NCBI GenBank assembly: GCA_001662425.1 | Contig: BDDC01000113.1 | Location: 22,287-38,251, forward strand | Direction: 5' to 3' | From: Chlamydomonas sphaeroides | Taxonomy: Eukaryota; Chlorophyta; Chlorophyceae; Chlamydomonadales; Chlamydomonadaceae | DNA: 15,965 bases | In this document: positions 1-9,300 of the stretch, piece after piece | How positions within the stretch are numbered: position 1 is the first letter of the stretch | How the letters are laid out: each line of letters begins with the position of its first letter | The notes under the pieces: model-generated | The model's input: the letters and a program-made list of their open reading frames with translations, nothing else | Database searches by the model: none | Told to the model about the DNA's origin: nothing | Program-made: the position numbers and the translations under genes

Positions 1-328
1 ACCTTCCTTCCCGGTGGGCGCACCTCGCAGACGCTATGGGCCGGGTAGAAGGGTGAGACCATGTCGAACAGCAGCAGTTCCTCGCCAGACGGCAACCGGG
101 CTGCTGAGGCGGCTCGGGCACTCCTTGCAACGCCAATGTCCAGTGGCGCTCGCTGGCTGGTGCCTGCCTGCTGGCTGCTGGGGTCTGCTGACAGTGCGCG
201 TCGGCACAGCGGCCGGGCCAAGGCGTTCACGTTGGGGCCGCTGGTGCACTTGCGCCTCACAAACGATGTGGTCGAGGTGTTGATGCCGGCGACCCGCATG
301 ACACCGCATGAGTCCTGGTCCAGCAGTC
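1..328 (-). CDS. Exon 68 (3' partial): unrecognised segment after the WSC domain
   Basis: The exon follows the acceptor TTCGCGCACAG|GACTGC, phase 1, and stays open to the window edge with no stop. It begins GLLDQDSCGVMRVAG and includes FVRRKCTSGPNVNALARPLC, QQAGTSQRAPLDIGVARSA, and near the edge ELLLFDMVSPFYPAHSVCE. There are four Cys and no obvious low complexity. I recognise no family. The end SVCE|GTGCGC near position 25 could be a donor, so the exon may stop just inside the window. It could be the start of another extracellular module. Confidence 0.6.
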
Positions 329-3300
329 CTGTGCGCGAAACGGCAGCGGCAGTTGGCGAGCTGGCGTGCAGGCTGCCTCGTATGATGGTGCGCCGAACTA
401 GCCTATAACCGCACCACCTGTGCTGCGTGCCTTACCCTGGGCCCTGTAGACTGCAAAGGTGTCCGCAGCACCGCACGTCTGGAAACATGAGCGGCGACAA
501 GCGATGCAAGTCATCACGGATCACATGGCTGACTCGCGGCTGCGGCCCGACCGACCGCCAGGGGCACCACGAACCTGGTTGCTGTCACCAGGGCAGCTGG
601 CGTCGCAGCCGGCAACGAGACCCCCGGACACAGCAAGTCCCTGCAATCCAGGGAAGGCGTGGCGCATGTGGGTGGAGCATCCAGCCAGCCTACAAGTGCA
701 CCACGTTGCCGTACCTCGTCGGTGCCGGCCCAGCAATGCCGTCCCAGGGACAAGGCGTACAGGGCGAAGCCTTGGGGGACGGAGAGCGAGGGCACGAACG
801 GCAAAATAAGGGGCCGCGCCTGGCAGCGATAGGTTGATGTTGAGTGCTGGGCGGCTTCTCACCAGCCCTGCGCGCTAGCACACCGCAGAGCTGCGGAGTC
901 ATGTGGACCTGCGGCGGAACAGGCAGGCCGCCTTGACTGTCTTGCATGGTTAGCTGCCGATGCGAATTCTTACATCGTCAGTGAGTAGGAGGGTGGGAAA
1001 CCTCTCGTCGAACTTGTCCTCGTAACATCCCAGAAGCCTGTCGGGAGTTGGACCTGAGGGCAGCGGGTCGAGACCGAAAGTCTACGGAGCAATCCAAACA
1101 GAGCAGCGCGGACGACCAGCGAAAACGCGAAGCACGCTTCTTGCAACTGCAATTGGCAGCGGCCCGCTCGATAGCTATGTGCAGCTTCTTGCCTGTCCAC
1201 GGCAGCCCAAACACTTTCACTTCCGCAATGGCCGGTTGCCCCCCGCCGAATTGAAACACAACCCAATTGCCAAATGCCGGCGTGGAGAGCGAAATGGTGA
1301 ACCATTCACCGCCTGACAAGGCGGAGGCAGCGGCAGCGTGTCAGCCATGGAGGTCGCCGACATGGGCCCACCCAATGGAGGGATCTGGTGTCCAGCCAGT
1401 TGGACGCGCTCACTCGTATAGTTGACAGACTGCCTCCAGACAATGGGGTTGCCCCCCATGAAGGCCGCATCGGCAGCAGATGCCATGGACTGGTTACCCA
1501 CGCGCAGTACCCCGTTTACGAAACTGTTCGCATTGTGAGTTAAGACAACGCGTCACCACGGGCTGGAGGACAAGACACTCGCAGCCGCAGCCTGCCAGCT
1601 CGCCTTCCTTCGCCTCGCACACCTGTTTGACGCGCGGCCACTAAACGCAGGGCCTTCATTGCGCAAGGCTACTTCAATCCTCTCAATGACGCAGAGCATG
1701 GACAAGTCGATCGCAAGCCACGGCCGAGCTGCGCGGGCAAGCAATACAAGCAATGTGGCAGCAGCTCTGCATGGACTGGATGACAGACAATCACGTCACG
1801 TCACATGCAGCTGCCACACGTGATGCCTCGCATGCGTTGGCTCAAACTCGCCATCTTCGGCAGCGGCCATCCAGTAGCTTCGGCGACAGCAATCGACGAG
1901 TGGGCAAACCGTGAGTGAAGCAGGCAGTCAGCGCGTAAAGGTGTAGGCCGTGCTGCCACGAACTGCCATCGGCACTTACAATGCAATTACCCCGTCGACT
2001 GTCTTTCCGGGCAAAACCAAAGTGTTGACTGCTGATGACGCAAATGCATTCCTGTCCAGTTGTGGCATATGATATGAGTTACAATACCACAGGGTCGCTG
2101 GTGCTCAAGGTTGGTTGAAATCGTATGGTAGCATGCGGGGGCATGCCATAGACACCCCACCTTTTGAAAGCTACGTTGTACAAGTTGGGGCGGGTGACCG
2201 CAGGCAGGGCGCCATCCGTGGGGCAGCACAGCATCACGATGGTGCTGAGGCCCGTGTCCTGTGGCAAGATGCCCGCCCGGACCAGGGGCGCATAGTTACG
2301 TAAACAGCATGTGCGCTCTCGCGCACATCACGCGTGGCAACGCTGTCAGCCAAGTCCCCTGAAGGTGCCCTCACGTCACCGCGGTCCCCCAGCGGCGCTT
2401 GAGCCGTTGTCGAATACCCGCAGACGTAGTGGTGCGCCTGCAAGGGAAAGGCATGCGGCGGCGTGCTCAGCATGCTAGGATGGCCATGTGTTTATTCCTG
2501 AGAGACATGGAGTTACCGCCGGGCTGATATCGGTGGACCCAGTAGCAAAGCCACGCTGGTGGCACCACTCACAGGGCACCGCACTTCGCCAAGCAGAGTG
2601 TCCGGCCCGAAGATGGGCTGCGGATCTGCTCGGTCTCCGTAACTGGATGGGCGTTTGGGTTGTTTGGGTGTGGGTATGAGGCAGTGCTGGGCACAAGCCA
2701 GTATGCGAGGCAGACCTGCAACGGCCTGCAAACACTCAACTGGCAGATTAGGGCCACGTTGGTGATGCCCATGGCGTCACCGTCAAGCGAGCCGCCCCAT
2801 ACCTGCACCAAGGAGGCACGCGATTTCAGGCGCTCCGTTCATCATTCATCATTACAGCCGTGTGGCATGCAGCTAGTTGTCATGGGCGCCCCAGGCACCT
2901 CAGGAACCGTTGCTTGGCAGCTGCTTGCCACACGTGTTAGACCCACCGCCATGCCAACCGCGTGGTTGTAACGTGAGGCCGTGGACTTGCAGAAACTACA
3001 CAGGAGCAGGATCAGCAGCAGCGAGGGTAATCGAATCGGCAGGGGTTTGTTCATCCTGGCGTGGGAGCACAACTGCAAGCCAGCATTAGCAGAACAATAT
3101 TTGGCACCACATCCCCAAAATTCGCACCGCCAGCCGGTTTCAGCGCCCACGTTCGGCCAATCAGGTCCGGACCGGATGATGCTCGACGCCGGACCCTGTC
3201 CATCGGCCGTAGTTCCGTCGCCACACCACAGGGTCATCGCCATGACGCCGTGGAGGTCTCGATATCCAGATGGGAGTGTGTCGTTGCTGGTGGCCCCCAT

Positions 3301-6300
3301 GACACGGGTGTAGATGCCGCGCACGAATCGCCCCACCGGGCACAGCGCGTCCTCGTACTGCTGGCCTTGCGTCGACACGTACGGCAGGCGGTGCCGGGTG
3401 ACGGTGAGGGCCCCACGGACTGGCATCGACCAGCGCAGGTTGCTGGGCACACGCGTGATCCCATCAACCGAGTAGACCCATCGGCCGTCGGGGGAGCGGT
3501 TGTTGGCACCGAACCAAGCATTGACCACAAAGGAGCGGTTGTTTCGGCTGCCATAACGCTCAGTGAGCATTCTGCCGACCTGCGTTGGGATTGGGTATGG
3601 TCGACGAAGGCCAACGATGTCAATGGGGCATTTTGCTTGCAAGCAACCAGCGCAACCAAGTTGCATGGAATCCAACACAGCAACAAGCACCCTTACCCGG
3701 CCAGCGTCCTGCGGGTTGGCAAACCACGCCAGTGAACCGCCGCCTTGCGCCTGGCAAAAGTTCTCAGCAGCGTCGAAGTCTGTGGTGATGTCGTACAGCG
3801 CGTAATGCACGCCTTGCTCTATTGTCTGCGCGAGGGGCGAGTTGCTGCCGCCGAGGCTGCCGGGAAGGTTGATCATGCACAGGGGCCGCGCCCAGGAGCC
3901 GCGGCAGGGCGCGTCCCGCCAGCCCAAGGCGCCGTTAGTGTAGACAGCCATAGCGCAGTCCTCCCGCAGGCCTGCATCACGCAGTGAGGTACGCACGTCA
4001 AATGTGTTGCCTGGGACCCGAGCGAGCCAGCACACCGCAGGTGCTGCTCACCAGTCGCATTAACTGAGCCAACGGCATCAGCGCTAGCCAGGACTCCCGC
4101 GGATGGCTGGCCTGGCAGCCACGCGATCGACATGGCTTCCTCGTTGGTCGAAGCCCAGCGCCAGACGCCTGTCTCGGTCACGCTCGAGGTCAGGCCGACC
4201 CACGCCTCCAGCTGGCCGCCGTCGGTGCTTAGCAGGGATGCGAACTGAGCTGCGAGGTTGTTCGCAAGGACGGCCAAGTTCTGGGACGCCTCACTGGTAG
4301 CCAGCTCGGCGAGTGTCCCGCCGACGGCCTCGCACAGGGCCTGCGCTCGGGGCTGGTCGAACATGCCGTTGTAGGCCGCGACGATGGCCTTGCCTCTGTT
4401 GATCACGCGTGTGGCCAGAGGCTCCAGCGCGGCCACGGCGGCACGCTCCTGGATAGAGGGGTTCTCAGTGGCAGCGGCGCGACGACATGAGACGCGGTGC
4501 GTCTGGTCACATGTCACGTCGTAGAAGCCCTTTGTGAGGACAGCGTCCAACATCGCGCAGTCTCTGCCGGTGCTGCTGACAGAGGCCAAAGGAGCGCCTG
4601 TGGACGGGCACGGTAGATTTATCGAGTGGCCCTGGCCAGGGAACTTTGTTGGTAGCCCGTGTGCCCAGCCCAGCATGCAATAGACGGCGGCCATAACTCA
4701 TCAACGCTCGGTCACGTGCCGGAAGCGCATCTTTTAGGCCCCAGCAACGGCGCTGCCCCCACCTGGCGCCCAGCGGTGGTTGAAAGGCGTGGCAGCGGCT
4801 GGCACCAGGGGCGAGTCGGCAGTGGTCGTGATGTAGAGGAGCGGGTTGCTGGCCGAGTACCTGAGCGCATAGCAGTTGCGACACGGAAGCCAGCAGGCGT
4901 GCTGAGAGCCCGGGCGCTGATGTGCACAGCTGTGATGACGTACACACCTCCAGTTCTGGGCGGTCTCGAGCACACACAGGGACGCCGCGGTGCTGGAGCA
5001 CGCCACGTCGATCCATTTGTGCCAGCAGCTGACGGGGAACAACGGACACAGGTGCGTGCGCGTGAGGCATCATTATGGTAATGGTCGTGGCTGGGTGCGA
5101 GCGGCGGTGGGCCATGTACGCATGGCCCACTACCCCCGCATCTATCCTACCCGCCCCAGCCGCCGTAGTCCTGCCGATTGCAGTAGACAACAACGGCCGA
5201 GCAACCGTTTCCTTGTTGGGGTGTGGTCCGCACCCATTCGCCGGCATATACAAATGGCTGGTTATCGGCCCAGCGCCACGTGCCGGTAGAGTCTGACGTC
5301 ACGACATCACAGTCAACAACGCACAGCGACATGGCATCATGATGACAACGATTGCAGATCCGTCGCAGCTTCAAGACACGTACCTATGTCGTTCAGGCCA
5401 ATGTGCAGGAGTGCTGTGCCGGTCTGGTCTTCATAGTCAGTATCTTCGTAGTCCTCGTCGACTGTGAATGTCAGCGACGACAGCACCTCGTACTGGGCCA
5501 GCAGGCTGTCCATAGCTTGCCGGTACTCGGCGGCACTGCCAAAGCTGGCGAGGCCATCGTTCCCAAGCTGGCGGCAGTGCGCATGCGCGTCCGCCCAGCT
5601 GCGGCTTGTGGCGTGAACTTGGAACCTCTGGCCGGACACGAGCGTGCTACCCGTGGCGTTTGTTTCTGCATGCCAATTGTACAAGCGACCAGTAGGAAAT
5701 CATTGTTAGGATGCGCTGGGATGTGCACCCGCTACACTACTCTGGCGTACCTCGCTCGCAAATGTGTGGGTACGAGTTCACGCTGGAACCGCATTGCACA
5801 TTGACCCAGGAGTGCGACATGCACGTCTTTGCAGCATTGTTGCAGCCGGTCGACTGTATGACGACACAGTCGGCCTGGGTCGCCACTGGCTGTGCAGGGC
5901 CCCATGCGGTGTACGTGGCTGGCCGCGGCAGCTGGTCGTCCCACCAGTCCTTGCTCCAGGAATAAGCTCTTGGGTCCGGGCTTGCTTCCTCACCGAAAAC
6001 AGTAAATTGTGCAATCTGCAGCAGCCATAAGTACACGGCGCTTTGTTGGTCCATCATTAACGTTTTGCATTGTCGGCCCCTGCATTTCCGCACCTGGAGA
6101 AAGCCAGCTGTAGATGCCGTTGCATTGAACACAAGGCAATGCGTCAGTTCAGCAAATAGCTGAAAGCTGTTGCTGGGGAGAGCTGCACAAGTGCTATAAC
6201 GCAGCCAAGCCCACCTGTCTGTGTGGCTTGCGCAAAGTTCTGCACCGAGGGGCGGCGATGGTCAGGGACGTTTTCGTTGCGTGACAGCAGCGAGATGTAG

Positions 6301-9300
6301 TGGCGTCATGCCGCTCTCCGGGGCAACTCACCTGGAACGTGACCCACCTGCAGATGAGGCATGGAAAAGCATGCGCATCAGTGCCGCACCTTATGCAGCA
6401 TCACCCGACAATGAAGCAGCAGATGCGAGCTGGGCAGAGACGCAGTGCGCCGACACCATGTATCCCTCACTTACTGGCCGACGGCGGCGCGAAAAAGATT
6501 AGCACCGATGACGGTGCCCCGCCCGTAAGTAACATCCACCGGCTGTGCGTCGGGGCAGGTAGCAAGCACGTTACACATCGGCTTGCGAGCTGCACTCAGC
6601 TACTTACTACTGCAGGAGCCTGCTGGGATAGCTAGCATCACGTGCCTGCTTCCACACTAACGGGTTGCGGTTGATGTTTGCATTGTCGGCTGTGCTCCTG
6701 CAGAAAGGAACGTCCAAGCGGCATGGCTTGCTTGCTGGCTAGCAAGCCGAAGCTTAGCTCAGCGCGATTGGCGATCAATAGTTACAAGCAATTACTCATC
6801 AGGCTTGCATATTCAAATAGACGAGCCCGGGCGCGTGCCCGACCCGCCTGGTCATCCCCACACAATACATCACGCGTAGAGTTCACCGGACTAACACTAC
6901 TAGCACCCAGGCCCGACAAGCTCAGCGCGGCATATGCATTAAAGCTTACGTGATTGGTACAACGCCAACCCGTAGCTCGGAGTTCCTAGCCACAGTAGGA
7001 CACGCATGCAACATCAATGTCACAAGCACGCAAGTAGGGTGGGCCGGAGGGCACCCACCGACAGGCGTGCCCAGGCAAGCCACTGCTGCAATATATCTGC
7101 AGGGATCTTACCGGATGTTATAGATGGCCTCGCCTCTCGACGTGATTTCAAAATGGGACAGGACGAAAGCCCGCTGTAGATTGATGCTCATCCTGCGGTC
7201 GATCAAGGATGCAAGTCTGAGGTGCAGCTGTCGCAGAGCGCACACGCCAGCCCGCCATGGCGCTGCACGTTCCACTGTGCCTCTGCCAGCACTCCCACCA
7301 AGGCCTCCCGCCATCGTTGTCGGAGATGAAATCAGTCGCGGGGTCATTGTCGTGGGCACGCTCCTGTGCGCGTGAATCAGGTGCGAGCATCATGCTGTGA
7401 CTACTGGCGCTGGGACCGAGCGAGGCGCTCGTGGCACATGTAAAGCAGCTGCGTGCGCCGCACCGGTCCCATGCCGGACACCGCGGACGATGCATACACC
7501 GGGCTGCCAGTCTGCATGGGCTTCATGTCGCCCGACACCATGCGCAAACCAAAAACCTGGAACGGGGTGCGTGGCAACAGCGCGTACAGTGATGCGGCTG
7601 GTGCACATCAATCGTGCAGCGCTGCTTCGCGCCGCGCACGTCTCGCTGCAATGGGGCGAGTGCGCACAACGCGCCTGAAGCTCCAAGACCTGCGGCGGGG
7701 CGCGACAGAAGACTCGTTTGGACATGTGGCAGGCGTGTTGAGGCACGTGACACGTGACAGGCGCATCATTAGGTGTCGGCCCACCTCAAGATAGTTCTCC
7801 GTTTTGACTGAAGGGAGGATCGGATCAAACCCCAGTGCAGACAGAGGGCCACGTGTCAGCCGCGTGGGTTCTGGCATGTGGGATGTGGGCATGCTGCATA
7901 CCTGGATCCATGTTTTGAATCGTCACCTGTTTAGCAACAAGGAAATATGTGGGCGCGGCAAAGCATCATGTACCACACCGCGTACACCGACACAGTCGCG
8001 ATGGCGGCTTTGGCTCGGCTTACCCAGCTGCGCCAAGAGCAGCGAGGCAGTACGACAGGGTCATGGCCGCAGCCGTGTCAGACATGACGCCGACGCGGGG
8101 GGCGGGGGGCACGTTAAAGCGTAGTGTTCATGTGCGCAGTCTCGTCCCTGCCTTCCACCCGCAGTGGCCCCAAGTACCCAGCAATTCGCACCGTCCAGTG
8201 AAAGTACCGGCGAGGTCTATGACACTCAAGTCGGCGTTGGAAATTGATTCATTCCAAACAAGTCTGTCACGGCACCCAGCGGGTGCATGTCACGGAGTCA
8301 TGAAGGTGCGCTACAGATCTCCCAACGAAGGAAGCCGGTGCAGACAAACCTGTTCTGGTCTATGTACTGCCGACTGCTGCTGCTGGTGATCCATCCTTCT
8401 CCTGTAGGCGCATGTAGTTGGATTGCATGCAGCTGAGCTATACAATGTGCGCTTGAGTGAGATGCACGCATGCGCCGTCACTTGCACCGTCTCGCACCTA
8501 TCCGGATCTCGACCCGCGACGATGAGAAATCGCAGCAGACCAGACGCCACCTGCATTGAGACATGCCTAATAAGCACATCCGGACGCCACAACATTGCGT
8601 ACAGGCATGCCTGGCCCCAATTGCAAAGCGTGTCACATCGCCTCCCGTCGCCTCCCGCTTGCCTGATGCGCAGTGCGGTGATCGCATGGCTACTGCCCAG
8701 ATCGATAGATAGGAATGGGTCTCCTCCGTCGCTTGAGGCAACTGCGGCAGCGTGGGCACGTGTCAAGACATGGCATACAGATGTTTGCTTGCCAAAACAT
8801 GCATGATGCATAACCAAGCGAGCGCCCCTGTCTCCAGCGTGGCGTTAACAACTCTTACTGTCAGAGCGGTAAATGCTCTGCAAAGTAATTGCCGTAGTCA
8901 ACGGGTTTTTGCTTAGGCACGGCAATTGGCGCACAAGCGGCTACAGCTGGCCGTCGGCGTCACTCACGTTCGCACTTGACTGAGATGTTGATTTTGATGG
9001 GTTCGGGGCCCCGGTACATGAGAGAGAAGTCAGCTCAGCTTTGCAACGGTGTCGGCATGGCGCTGGCGTGACGCACCTCATCGCCGTCGACCGCACGGGA
9101 CGGCGAGAACTCGGTGCCCGGGGCAATGCTGGAGCCGTATGCTGCCTGTTGCACCCAATGCAATGGCCGCAGAATGTCAACACACACGTGCAAACTTCGC
9201 AGCCAAGCAAGCTTTCGCGCACCTTGAGCGCGGCCACGTTGGGCACTCCCCAGACCTGCGCGCGTCGTGCTCTCCAAACCTCGTCACGGCAATACAACAC

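Noticed and set aside
427..837. Plus-strand frames of 100-140 codons in the first kilobase
   Set aside because: These are shadows of the WSC exons; they contain no recognisable domain.
2513..2573. Gene end at the TAA after CPVSGATSV
   Set aside because: The strong donor CCT|GTGAGTGG joins an exon that completes the third VMO-I-like repeat in phase.
2842..4035. 397-codon minus-strand frame as a complete single-exon gene, with a Leu-rich membrane segment near its end
   Set aside because: Good splice sites at 3580-3696 and 2996-3127 restore domain spacing. The LLLILLL stretch lies in the pyrimidine-rich end of an intron.
8180..8192. Non-canonical GA-AG intron starting GAATT after CGGTGC, which would also fix the phase
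   Set aside because: A canonical GT donor with a 4-nt exon gives the family-expected Trp, and the similar GTGCGAATT site at 3128 is explained by an ordinary exon at 2947-2995.
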